5,444 nt of DNA from Thiomargarita sp. (GCA_030618965.1 JAUXCJ010000119.1:1-5444), one strand, 5' to 3'; counted from the first letter of the stretch, positions 1 through 5,444 are shown. Notes: generated by a model not told the origin, from the letters alone. Made by a program: numbers and translations.

Positions 1-28
1 ATGATGATTGGTTTTGAAATCAGAGGCC

Positions 29-55
29 ATCACATAAATCACCAGAATCACAGTT
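29..55. repeat. Short tandem repeat, three 9-nt units beginning ATCAC
   Basis: Three consecutive 9-base units each begin with ATCAC, at 29, 38 and 47 (ATCACATAA, ATCACCAGA, ATCACAGTT). Read on the minus strand this is a GTGATnnnn periodic element. It lies just downstream of the nuclease gene stop codon. The units match only in their first five bases, so this is a degenerate periodic repeat rather than a clean microsatellite. It resembles interspersed short-period repeats seen in some large bacterial genomes, but other copies would have to be found to call it a family. Confidence 0.5.
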
Positions 56-82
56 CAGATATTTTTTGTCTATTTGAGCCTT

Positions 83-952
83 TTACAAATTTCTCACCTG
101 ATCAAAACTCAACCCTGTCGCATTGACTATTTGCTCTTCCGTTAAAACGCCAAGGGCTTTAAATTTACGAGCAGTTTCTATTTTGCCTTTTTTGATACCC
201 TCCTCAATACCATCTTCCTTTCCCTCACCATAACCATCATCAAAACCGATTTCTTTACCCTCATCAAAACCTTCTTTCTTTAATGCCGCTTTACTATACT
301 CATCTTTCATACGGGCGCGTTCTTCTGGAGTAATTTTATCTTTTTCAATCATTTCAAACAAACGACTAATATGGGGATTAGTATAATCCTTCTCATTAAC
401 TTCTTCATCTAAGCTATCATCAATCGCTTGCATCCATTCAAAGTAATTTTCTGGTGTTTTCTTCTTTTTGAGCGAACCAGTAAAGACAAAAATCAGCCGA
501 TGTTTCTTCCCATAAACCCCCTCAACTAACTCACCATCTGCAATATCTCTCGGTTCAAAATCATGAACCAAAATACCGCTACCATTCGGATTTGGAGCTT
601 TTTTGCCAGTAAAAAAAACTAAAGTGACGACTGTCACAGGAAAACTATAATTACTTGAACTAGCAATTGTTTCTGCCATTGCAGTACATTGGTAATACAC
701 AAAACGTTCATAAGTATCTGAATAATGGGCATGTTGAACTTCGATAATGAGCCGATTCTTTTTATCTTCAGCAAACAAATCAAATCTGGTTGCCACTTTA
801 CCTATTGAAGGAACAAAAACCTTGTCATTTTCCACCTTATCAATTTCAAGTTGTAAATCAAGAAGGTCACCAACCAAAGCGCTGAACATTTCTGGATTAC
901 CAAAAGCCTTCTTGAAAATCACATCATAACGTAACGGAGCAACTTGTTTCAT
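83..952 (-). CDS. Rpn/PD-(D/E)XK nuclease family protein (transposase-associated, PDDEXK_2 type)
   Basis: This 289-residue protein is a predicted cytoplasmic endonuclease-like protein of the Rpn family, whose members are linked to DNA cleavage and RecA-independent recombination and are often annotated as PD-(D/E)XK family transposases. The N-terminus (residues 8-18, RYDVIFKKAFG) is the family's characteristic opening. The catalytic core is visible as Asp58 in RFDLFAEDK, followed by Glu71-Val-Gln73 (IIEVQ), the D...ExQ variant of PD-(D/E)XK. A charged tail follows, with glycine at every fourth residue from 228 to 256. The end (about 260-289, ALGVLTEEQIVNATGLS) is the helix-turn motif common in this family. 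The start at 952 is chosen because GAGG lies 8 nt upstream and a candidate promoter lies at 984-992; an in-frame ATG at 1027 would be upstream of that promoter. It appears full length and intact. Whether it has nuclease activity, and on what target, is inferred from the family only. Confidence 0.9.
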   Translation of the reverse strand: MKQVAPLRYDVIFKKAFGNPEMFSALVGDLLDLQLEIDKVENDKVFVPSIGKVATRFDLFAEDKKNRLIIEVQHAHYSDTYERFVYYQCTAMAETIASSSNYSFPVTVVTLVFFTGKKAPNPNGSGILVHDFEPRDIADGELVEGVYGKKHRLIFVFTGSLKKKKTPENYFEWMQAIDDSLDEEVNEKDYTNPHISRLFEMIEKDKITPEERARMKDEYSKAALKKEGFDEGKEIGFDDGYGEGKEDGIEEGIKKGKIETARKFKALGVLTEEQIVNATGLSFDQVRNL

Positions 953-960
953 GGCGTTAT

Positions 961-964
961 CCTC
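961..964 (-). promoter_or_regulatory. Ribosome binding site fixing the nuclease gene start
   Basis: GAGG on the minus strand, 8 nt before the ATG at 952. It supports the 289-residue product over a start 25 codons further upstream (ATG at 1027). Confidence 0.6.
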
Positions 965-983
965 AAAGTAAAATTGAAAGCTA

Positions 984-992
984 ATTATAACA
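984..992 (-). promoter_or_regulatory. Extended -10 promoter candidate of the nuclease gene
   Basis: The minus strand reads TGTTATAAT: a perfect TATAAT with the TG of an extended -10 element. The -35 position at 17-nt spacing reads TTAATT, which is weak, as expected for an extended -10 promoter. A start point near 977 would give a leader of about 25 nt containing the GAGG site. A short palindrome (TTTAC, 3-nt gap, GTAAA; 995-1007) lies directly upstream and could be an operator, but it is too short to assert. Confidence 0.45.
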
Positions 993-1151
993 TATTTACC
1001 ATGTAAAATTAACTTGTTACAAGACAACTATCGCTATTTTTTGCTTTGAACTAAAAATCAGCAAAAGGATAGAGTTTTAAGGCTTGGCTTACCAGCAATA
1101 TCGCCGTTTTTTTCCAAACACGCTTTGGTTCATTTTTTTATGGGATGCTCC

Positions 1152-1799
1152 TCATCTTGTCCTAACCGGTTCATCAGCAAATAAATCTGAGGATTTTATC
1201 CAACCACGAGTAATTCTTCTATATTTACCAAATTCCGCTTTTACCCATCTAGCCTGAGTTTTTAAGACTCGCAACACATCGTTTTTAATCACATAAGCCT
1301 TTCTTTTATTCCTTGAATTTGGCGAAGAATAAAAAAATGCTTTATCAGCGGAAACTATGCGGATTGAGTGCCAGTTACCACGTTTAGTCAAATTATATTC
1401 CACCCCATCGCCTTCCTTCAATAGTGGCGCGACATTCCAACAGCCACCATGTTCGTCATCAAGTTTCAAACGAATCATCGTGTTATTTCTGTCACCGATA
1501 AATTTGAGGCTGCCCTCAATATACTCAGAATCGCCAGGATACCAAGTGCTAATATGGTACATATCGCCACGGCGAGTGCCATAAATGTAAAATAGGCAAC
1601 TATATTTAGGCGCGTTATAACGATTATCCCAACCGGTATGGTTTTCATAATATCCAGTCAACTTCCCATCATTATCAACGCCAATCATGACAGAAGAAAA
1701 TTGTCCGGAAAAACCCTCGGAGGCACTTACATCTAAACAAAGACTGTTTCCTAAAACTAATAAGAAACTCATGCCAAGCAGGAATTTATTTTGCCACAT
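1152..1799 (-). CDS. Secreted conserved hypothetical protein with C-terminal bacterial SH3-like domain
   Basis: This 215-residue protein of unknown function is predicted to be exported. Residues 1-26 are a classical signal peptide: a positive start (MWQNK), a hydrophobic core (FLLGMSFLLVL) and a likely signal peptidase I site after VSA (about residue 26). There is no lipobox. The body (about 30-150) is a probable beta-rich domain containing IGVDNDGKLTGYYE and the distinctive HGGCWN (118-123). The mature form has only two cysteines, Cys68 and Cys120, which could form a disulfide. Residues about 153-207 look like an SH3-like fold: AFFYSSP, then KAYVIKNDVLRVLK, ARWVKAEF and TRGWIKSSDLF. Such domains often bind peptidoglycan or protein ligands, so a periplasmic or envelope role is inferred. 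The start at 1799 is preferred because GGTGA sits 7 nt upstream and the signal peptide then begins at the N-terminus; a start at 1886 would add 29 residues ahead of it. No characterised homologue is recognised. Confidence 0.85.
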   Translation of the reverse strand: MWQNKFLLGMSFLLVLGNSLCLDVSASEGFSGQFSSVMIGVDNDGKLTGYYENHTGWDNRYNAPKYSCLFYIYGTRRGDMYHISTWYPGDSEYIEGSLKFIGDRNNTMIRLKLDDEHGGCWNVAPLLKEGDGVEYNLTKRGNWHSIRIVSADKAFFYSSPNSRNKRKAYVIKNDVLRVLKTQARWVKAEFGKYRRITRGWIKSSDLFADEPVRTR

Positions 1800-1806
1800 A
1801 TTTTTA

Positions 1807-1812
1807 TCACCC
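1807..1812 (-). promoter_or_regulatory. Ribosome binding site fixing the SH3-domain protein start
   Basis: GGGTGA on the minus strand, 7 nt before the ATG at 1799; GGTGA is complementary to the UCACC at the 16S rRNA 3' end. The alternative in-frame ATG at 1814 overlaps the edge of this site and has no good site of its own. Confidence 0.5.
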
Positions 1813-1840
1813 ATTTTATAAGTAAAAAGTAAAAACTCAA

Positions 1841-1849
1841 ATTTTAGCA
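1841..1849 (-). promoter_or_regulatory. Extended -10 promoter candidate of the SH3-domain gene
   Basis: The minus strand reads TGCTAAAAT, a TGn extended -10 with TAAAAT. No good -35 box is seen at 16-18 nt spacing. A start point near 1834 would leave a leader of about 35 nt before the ATG at 1799. A second TAAAAT nearer the gene has TTGAGT 16 nt upstream, but it directly abuts the ribosome binding site and would exclude it from the transcript. Confidence 0.3.
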
Positions 1850-1903
1850 CAGTTGCAAATAAAAAATCTTCAACTCTAATCATCAATAGTTCGGATAGTT
1901 TTT

Positions 1904-1927
1904 CTTTGCGTCTTTGCGCCTTTGCGT
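1904..1927. repeat. Tandem octamer repeat, three copies of CTTTGCGY
   Basis: Three contiguous 8-base units: CTTTGCGT (1904-1911), CTTTGCGC (1912-1919) and CTTTGCGT (1920-1927). They lie between the divergent SH3-domain and DUF4139 genes, about 33 bases upstream of the TATAAT box of the latter. Similar GCAAAG-type short tandem repeats are, from memory, scattered through many environmental bacterial genomes, so a dispersed repeat is more likely than a specific operator. Confidence 0.75.
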
Positions 1928-1960
1928 TTATTTACAGTAGCAGTGTGCCGAATGTAGGTT

Positions 1961-1966
1961 TATAAT
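1961..1966 (+). promoter_or_regulatory. Possible -10 box of the DUF4139 operon
   Basis: A perfect TATAAT lies 63 nt upstream of the ATG at 2030. No recognisable -35 hexamer sits 16-18 nt upstream (the 17-nt position reads TAGCAG); the nearest TTGACA-like match, TTTACA at 1931-1936, is too far away at 24 nt. A start point near 1973 would give a leader of about 57 nt. The promoter may depend on an activator, or the box may be a chance match in AT-rich DNA. Confidence 0.35.
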
Positions 1967-2029
1967 AACATTGTCGCCATTTTGAAGTTCATCCAAAATG
2001 ATTAAATTCACTCTCCAAAAGGAGCAACC

Positions 2030-3388
2030 ATGTGTAAAAAAGCACTGTTATGCTTGGTAGCCATATTGTTACCACTGGAACTACAGGCCAAAATTGATTT
2101 AGTCACTTTACCCGTGCGTGATCAGGTACAGTTGACTATTTACAATGCGGCTGATTTAACGTTGGTGCGGGAACAACGCACTTTAACTCTCAAACAAGGT
2201 ATCAATCGCTTAGAATTTAGTTGGGCGCAGACCTTGATTGATCCTACGTCGGTTTATTTGGATGCACCACAACATGCTGGAAAAGTCAATTTATTGGAAG
2301 TGGCTTATCCGCCTAATGTCAAAGGGAGTGCTATTTGGACAATTGAGTCACAAGTAGCGGGTACAGTGCCTGTCGAAATTACCTTTTTTACCTCAGGAAT
2401 TTCTTGGCGGGCTTTTTATACCTGTACTTTGTCAACTGATGAAAAAACGATGCGCTTGCAAAATTATGTGCGCGTTGATAATCATAGCGGAGAAGATTAT
2501 TTTAATGCCGAAACGCGAGTTGTGGTTGGTAAAATCCATTTACTTGATCAAATTGCCAAATTAGCCCAACGCCATCCGCCTTATGGTATGCCGATCAGTA
2601 TTATGCCACGCCCAACCCCAAAAACTACTACATCTCTATTTGGACTCTCAATGGCCGAAGGGAGGTCAAGAAGGTCAATGAAAGCTATGGCAGCTCCAGT
2701 CCGCAAAAAAATCATTAAAGAAGGTTTATCCGAATATTTCCTCTATAGCATTGAAGGAACCGAATCAATTCTTGATGCTTGGGGTAAGCGTTTGATTTCT
2801 TTAGATGTGGCCAAGGTTCCCGTGCGTGCCCTTTATCGTTATGATGAACATCGTTATGGAAAACCAGCGCGACGCTTATTATTCTTCAAAAATGATAAAG
2901 CACATCACTTAGGTGAAACGCCGTTACCTGACGGCAAGGTGATGATTTACCGGCAATTGGCTGACAAACATTTAAGTTATGTCGCTGCCACGAAAACTAA
3001 ATATATTCCAGTTAAACAGGAAGTAGAACTGAATTTGGGCGCGGCAAGATATATTAAAGTGAAACCGGTTTTAATGAATTACCGAACTGAAAACTATGTT
3101 TTTGACTTCAACGGTAATATTTCGGGACATGATCGGATTCAAACTTGGCAACTTAAGTTAGAAAATAACCGTGATTTACCGGTAGACATAGAAATTTTCC
3201 AACATTTTCCGCATTCTTACTGGAAAATCACAAATCCCAAAAAATTGCCTGGCAGTTATGAAAAAGTCGATCTAGACACGATCAAATATCGTCTCACTTT
3301 GCCAGCGCGTACCAAAGAATATCTCCTGAATTATACGCTCACCTTGTTTGAAGGAGAACGTCGCCAAAAACAGAGGACTTCACCATGA
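2030..3388 (+). CDS. Exported DUF4139 domain-containing protein (first of a tandem pair)
   Basis: This 452-residue protein of unknown biochemical function is predicted to enter the periplasm or envelope. Residues 1-20 form a signal peptide with cleavage after LQA. The N-terminal region (about 21-100) has the family pattern LPVRDQVQLTIYN...REQRTLTLKQGINRLEFSW...DPTSVYL and ends in VAYPPN. The middle (about 103-165; WTIES, ISWRAFYTC, RVDNHSGEDY) is the typical beta-strand core of DUF4139. A Pro/Met/Arg-rich linker (about 183-226) leads to the family segment GLSEYFLYSIEG...VPVRALY (232-269). The C-terminal half (about 280-440) continues with GETPLPDGKVMIYR, IPVKQEVELNLG and a final beta-rich segment. 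AAGGAG lies 5 nt before the ATG. It is the first gene of an operon with a shorter paralogue, joined by an ATGA overlap. Related proteins are sometimes annotated as mucoidy-inhibitor-like, but nothing here shows that role. Confidence 0.88.
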   Translation: MCKKALLCLVAILLPLELQAKIDLVTLPVRDQVQLTIYNAADLTLVREQRTLTLKQGINRLEFSWAQTLIDPTSVYLDAPQHAGKVNLLEVAYPPNVKGSAIWTIESQVAGTVPVEITFFTSGISWRAFYTCTLSTDEKTMRLQNYVRVDNHSGEDYFNAETRVVVGKIHLLDQIAKLAQRHPPYGMPISIMPRPTPKTTTSLFGLSMAEGRSRRSMKAMAAPVRKKIIKEGLSEYFLYSIEGTESILDAWGKRLISLDVAKVPVRALYRYDEHRYGKPARRLLFFKNDKAHHLGETPLPDGKVMIYRQLADKHLSYVAATKTKYIPVKQEVELNLGAARYIKVKPVLMNYRTENYVFDFNGNISGHDRIQTWQLKLENNRDLPVDIEIFQHFPHSYWKITNPKKLPGSYEKVDLDTIKYRLTLPARTKEYLLNYTLTLFEGERRQKQRTSP

Positions 3389-4521
3389 AATTGACTACTT
3401 CCTTGATTTGTACTGTTTTCAGTGTGTTACTCATTTTATCGGCAAGCAGTTGGGCACGGATTAAATTAGTGGCGTTACCAGAACGCGAAGCAACCGTAAT
3501 TCGGTTAGATAATCCCAGTGCGACGCTGCTTGAAGAAGAGCGTGTGTTGACTTTACAAGGAGGACTCAATAAAGTTGATTTTTCTTGGAAAGGGGTACAA
3601 ATTTTACCAGATTCAATCCGCTTGACGGTGCTAGAACAACCACAAGCAGTTACTGTGCTAAGCGTCAGTTACCCGCCTAATGAACAAGCTTTAGTTTGGG
3701 AAATAGCTAGTCCTACCGGGCAACAAGTGCGTGTCAGAATCAGCTATCTGCTCAACAAAATTGATCGTTTAGTCACCTACCAAGCGGTTGTGCGAAAAGA
3801 TGAGTCTAATTTAGATTTAAACTCATTCTTAGTCTTGAGAAATTTCTCTGGGGAAAATTTACTAGACAGTCGTTTTCAACTGGATTATGGGGAAGCTTTT
3901 GAAAGTGCTATATTAAGCGGAGAAACCAAGCGGATGCAATTTTTTACGGCCAAAAAGTTGCCGATCAAAAAACGCTTTACCTTTGATGCAGCTAAATTAC
4001 CTTGGGATCCTAAACAAGTTAGCGATAATGTCGGTATTCCGGTTCACTATGAATTAGAAAATACGACCGAAAACGGTTTAGGCAAACATGCGTTATGGGA
4101 TGGCAAAGCCCGTTTATATGGAGAAGATGGACATGGCAGCCGCCTCTTTTTGGGTGAAGATAATGCTAAATTCACCCCGGTGGGACAAGCACTAAAATTA
4201 ACCATTGGTAAGAGCCGCGATGTCGTTGTCACGCAACGTCAAATGAGTAAACAGCGTTTCAATGAACGCCGCAACGCTAAGCGAAATAGAGTGGTTCTTT
4301 ATGATACTAAAGAAACCATGCGGGTAGAAATCGAAAATTTCAAAGAGCAAGCGGTGTTTGTCACTCTCAAAGAACCGATGCCTAAAGAGTGGGAAATTAA
4401 AAAAGCCTCTAATCCCTATAAACGGGAACATAATCAAGAGATTACTTTTGATATTTCCGTACATCCCAAGGATAAAGTGGTGGTGACTTATAGTTATTAT
4501 CGGCGTAATATACGTCGCTAA
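3385..4521 (+). CDS. Exported DUF4139-type protein, shorter paralogue (second of a tandem pair)
   Basis: This 378-residue paralogue of the preceding gene product is predicted to be exported by a signal peptide (residues 1-24, cleavage near SSWA). The N-terminal half matches the neighbour: LPEREATVIRLDN, ERVLTLQGGLNKVDFSW, a VSYPPN segment (95-99) and VWEIAS. The later half is a very typical DUF4139 C-terminus: LENTTENGLGK (about 224-234), DGKARLYGED, LFLGEDNAKFTPVGQALKL, IGKSRDVVVTQRQ, then beta strands to about 370. Compared with its neighbour it lacks the Pro/Met/Arg-rich linker and the SEYFLY segment; only KRMQFFTAKKLPIKKRF bridges the halves. A GAGG site 8 nt upstream and the ATGA overlap suggest translational coupling. 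A shared structure or partially redundant envelope role is inferred. The biochemical activity is unknown. Confidence 0.87.
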   Translation: MKLTTSLICTVFSVLLILSASSWARIKLVALPEREATVIRLDNPSATLLEEERVLTLQGGLNKVDFSWKGVQILPDSIRLTVLEQPQAVTVLSVSYPPNEQALVWEIASPTGQQVRVRISYLLNKIDRLVTYQAVVRKDESNLDLNSFLVLRNFSGENLLDSRFQLDYGEAFESAILSGETKRMQFFTAKKLPIKKRFTFDAAKLPWDPKQVSDNVGIPVHYELENTTENGLGKHALWDGKARLYGEDGHGSRLFLGEDNAKFTPVGQALKLTIGKSRDVVVTQRQMSKQRFNERRNAKRNRVVLYDTKETMRVEIENFKEQAVFVTLKEPMPKEWEIKKASNPYKREHNQEITFDISVHPKDKVVVTYSYYRRNIRR

Positions 4522-4545
4522 TTTATTAGCATATTTACGTTGTAT

Positions 4546-4637
4546 TCGAGTCATTCTGACAAAATTTATAATGTTCAACAATAATTTGCAGATTTTTAGG
4601 GTGGATATTGCGTAGCTTTCCACCCTACATGACTCGA
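4546..4637. repeat. Outer inverted repeat around the REP-like palindrome
   Basis: Perfect 9-base inverted arms, TCGAGTCAT (4546-4554) and ATGACTCGA (4629-4637), flank the inner palindrome. The arrangement is asymmetric: 42 nt separate the left arm from the inner stem but only 1 nt separates the right arm. It may mark the ends of a small miniature element or be a coincidence. No target-site duplication is evident. Confidence 0.35.
4597..4627. repeat. REP-like palindrome between convergent genes
   Basis: Perfect 9-bp arms TAGGGTGGA (4597-4605) and TCCACCCTA (4619-4627) enclose a 13-nt loop containing GCGTAGC. This has the form of the widespread gammaproteobacterial GTAGGGTGG...CCACCCTAC repetitive extragenic palindromes that are mobilised by RAYT/TnpA-REP transposases; that family match is from memory. 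It lies in the gap between the convergent DUF4139 operon and PIN toxin gene, a usual site for REP elements. Neither side has a following T-run, so it is not a standard intrinsic terminator, although the stem could protect or end either transcript. Confidence 0.65.
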
Positions 4638-4697
4638 TTTGTGAGTGGAAAACGTGGTATATCCCCTATTATTTCTAGCTTTGCCATATTTTATGGA

Positions 4698-5096
4698 TTA
4701 AGGCAATTTAACTTCACAATTTCCAATCCCTTGACTCCTTTTAATGAACCTTTCATCAAATGTCAATAAAAAAGTTTCAGTTTGACTTTTGGCAAGGTGT
4801 AAGGCATCTGGAAAATCTAAACCTTGCTCAGCCCAATTTAGTGCATTATTAATAAGTTGAAGATTTTCAACAAAGACATTGGGTAAACTCAATAAGTCTC
4901 TAAAAGCTTGAATAATTTTGTATTTGTCAAAATTATACGAATATCTCAATACCAATTCGGTTTCGAGCAACACGGTTTCAATCAAGAAAATATCCTCTTG
5001 TTGAAATAACGCATAAACTGTTTGATATTGTTCAGGATCATCTTTAGTGAGAAAACGAATCAAAATATTGGTATCAACAACCCGCCGTTTTTTCAT
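4698..5096 (-). CDS. PIN-domain toxin ribonuclease, VapC-like
   Basis: This 132-residue protein is a predicted Mg2+-dependent endoribonuclease, the toxin of a type II toxin-antitoxin pair. The PIN fold is clear from its acidic residues: Asp8 in RVVDTNILIRFL, Glu45 in the helix LLETELVLR, Asp97 in LDFPDALHLA, and Asp114 in LTFDERF. All four positions expected to bind metal are present, so the active site looks intact, and the length is typical of VapC. The ATG at 5096 has GAGG 8 nt upstream, inside the end of the antitoxin gene, and the two frames overlap by 23 nt, implying coupled translation. The RNA target cannot be read from the sequence. VapC family members cleave tRNA or rRNA, but that is family knowledge only. 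Confidence 0.9.
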   Translation of the reverse strand: MKKRRVVDTNILIRFLTKDDPEQYQTVYALFQQEDIFLIETVLLETELVLRYSYNFDKYKIIQAFRDLLSLPNVFVENLQLINNALNWAEQGLDFPDALHLAKSQTETFLLTFDERFIKRSQGIGNCEVKLP

Positions 5097-5343
5097 TTTT
5101 TAACCCCTCGGCAAGTTCTCTTTCCATGTCTTCTAAGGTTTTAGTTTTGCCTTCATAAGCAAGACAACCAGCAACTTGATCCAGTGTTACAACAGGAAAA
5201 GGTGAATTATTTTTTAGAACTTGCGTTTGGATAGGCTTTTCTAAAAAGGTAATCAGTATTTTTTGTGATTTATCAATTTGGACTGGTTCTGACCAAACAA
5301 TTTGTCCATAAGGATTAATGGTTGCTTCTATTGTTGATAACAT
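5074..5343 (-). CDS. Antitoxin of the PIN-domain toxin-antitoxin pair
   Basis: This 89-residue protein is first in the operon, with its end overlapping the toxin gene by 23 nt. The N-terminus (residues 1-34: TIEATINPYGQIVWSEPVQI, then KILITFLE) is the short beta-rich segment typical of a group of small antitoxins found next to PIN toxins, reminiscent of AbrB/DUF2281-like DNA-binding proteins. The C-terminal part (about 57-84: VAGCLAYEGKTKTLEDMEREL) is likely the helix that wraps the toxin. It would neutralise the PIN protein and probably repress the operon. A strong TAGGAG site lies 6 nt before the ATG. The antitoxin role rests mainly on position, overlap and size; the exact family is uncertain. 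Confidence 0.78.
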   Translation of the reverse strand: MLSTIEATINPYGQIVWSEPVQIDKSQKILITFLEKPIQTQVLKNNSPFPVVTLDQVAGCLAYEGKTKTLEDMERELAEGLKNEKTAGC

Positions 5344-5387
5344 TGAGTTCTCCTACAATAGCTTTCATTTCATAAAATTACGCGCAA

Positions 5388-5393
5388 ATTATC
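5388..5393 (-). promoter_or_regulatory. Weak -10 candidate of the toxin-antitoxin operon
   Basis: The minus strand reads GATAAT about 44 nt upstream of the antitoxin ATG, giving a leader of roughly 38 nt. The -35 position (AAAATG at 17-nt spacing) is poor and no clear operator palindrome is seen. It is offered only as the best hexamer in the 101 bases between the gene and the window end, where no other feature is supported. Confidence 0.2.
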
Positions 5394-5444
5394 ATTTTTG
5401 TGGTGTTCTACATTTTTTGCTCGTTTATGATGTTAAGTCGGAGG

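Noticed and set aside
1..126. Plus-strand reading frame of 41 codons starting with ATG at the first base
   Set aside because: It runs antisense into the nuclease gene end, has no visible ribosome binding site inside the window, and its sequence is dominated by the ATCAC repeat.
747..929. Plus-strand 60-codon open frame
   Set aside because: It lies entirely antisense to the conserved catalytic part of the nuclease gene; no ribosome binding site or recognisable protein feature.
1039..1066. Inverted repeat TTTTGCT / AGCAAAA with a 14-nt loop
   Set aside because: AT-rich, a long loop, and no T-run after the stem in the direction of the minus-strand genes; probably chance.
1114..1140. Small hairpin CCAAA / TTTGG followed by TTCATTTTTTT on the plus strand
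   Set aside because: It has terminator shape only on the plus strand, where no gene precedes it; the stem is only 5 bp. For the SH3-domain gene on the minus strand it lacks a T-run.
1357..1584. Plus-strand 75-codon open frame
   Set aside because: Antisense to the SH3-domain protein; Ser/Pro-rich composition typical of a shadow frame.
3339..3569. Minus-strand 76-codon open frame across the DUF4139 gene junction
   Set aside because: Antisense to two well-supported genes, including a signal peptide region; no support of its own.
4047..4232. Minus-strand 61-codon open frame
   Set aside because: Antisense to the most conserved part of the second DUF4139 protein; a shadow frame.
4198..4623. Minus-strand 141-codon open frame over the end of the second DUF4139 gene and the following gap
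   Set aside because: Most of it is antisense to conserved DUF4139 sequence, its N-terminal part reads through the repeat region, and the translation resembles no protein family I know.
4684..4696. Hairpin CCATA-TTT-TATGG just after the toxin stop codon
   Set aside because: A 5-bp AT-rich stem without a T-run on either side; not a supportable terminator.
5440..5444. GGAGG at the extreme right end, plus strand
   Set aside because: It could be the ribosome binding site of a plus-strand gene just beyond the window, but nothing inside the window can confirm it.

Overview
This is an AT-rich bacterial window, most likely gammaproteobacterial. The PIN/antitoxin pair, the Rpn/PD-(D/E)XK-type nuclease, the secreted DUF4139-type proteins and several kinds of small interspersed repeat would suit a large, repeat-rich genome such as a Beggiatoa/Thiotrichales-like sulfur bacterium. 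That placement is an impression from protein style, not something the window proves. Six protein-coding genes are supported. No rRNA, tRNA, CRISPR array or complete insertion sequence is visible.

Left part, minus strand (83-1799): a PD-(D/E)XK nuclease of the Rpn/transposase-associated family (83-952), and upstream of it in the same direction a secreted protein of unknown function with a C-terminal bacterial SH3-like domain (1152-1799). Each has its own extended -10 promoter candidate and a ribosome binding site that places its start downstream of the longest possible reading frame.

Middle, plus strand (2030-4521): the main feature is a two-gene operon of paralogous, signal-peptide-bearing DUF4139-type proteins (452 and 378 aa) joined by an ATGA stop/start overlap. 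They share the N-terminal half. The second lacks the Pro/Met/Arg-rich linker of the first but keeps a more canonical C-terminal DUF4139 half. A TATAAT box and a strong AAGGAG site lie upstream. The pair diverges from the SH3 gene across an intergenic region carrying three tandem CTTTGCG octamers.

Right part, minus strand (4698-5343): a type II toxin-antitoxin operon with the antitoxin first and a VapC-like PIN-domain toxin overlapping its end by 23 nt. It converges on the DUF4139 operon. The gap between them (4522-4697) holds a REP-like palindrome (TAGGGTGGA...TCCACCCTA), with a further inverted repeat around it.

There is no intergenic stretch over 300 bases. The genes do not form one evident pathway: the nuclease and toxin-antitoxin pair are accessory or mobile-type genes around a small envelope-protein operon. 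I found no convincing new defence or RNA system. The DUF4139 pair and the SH3-domain protein are the functionally undescribed parts.
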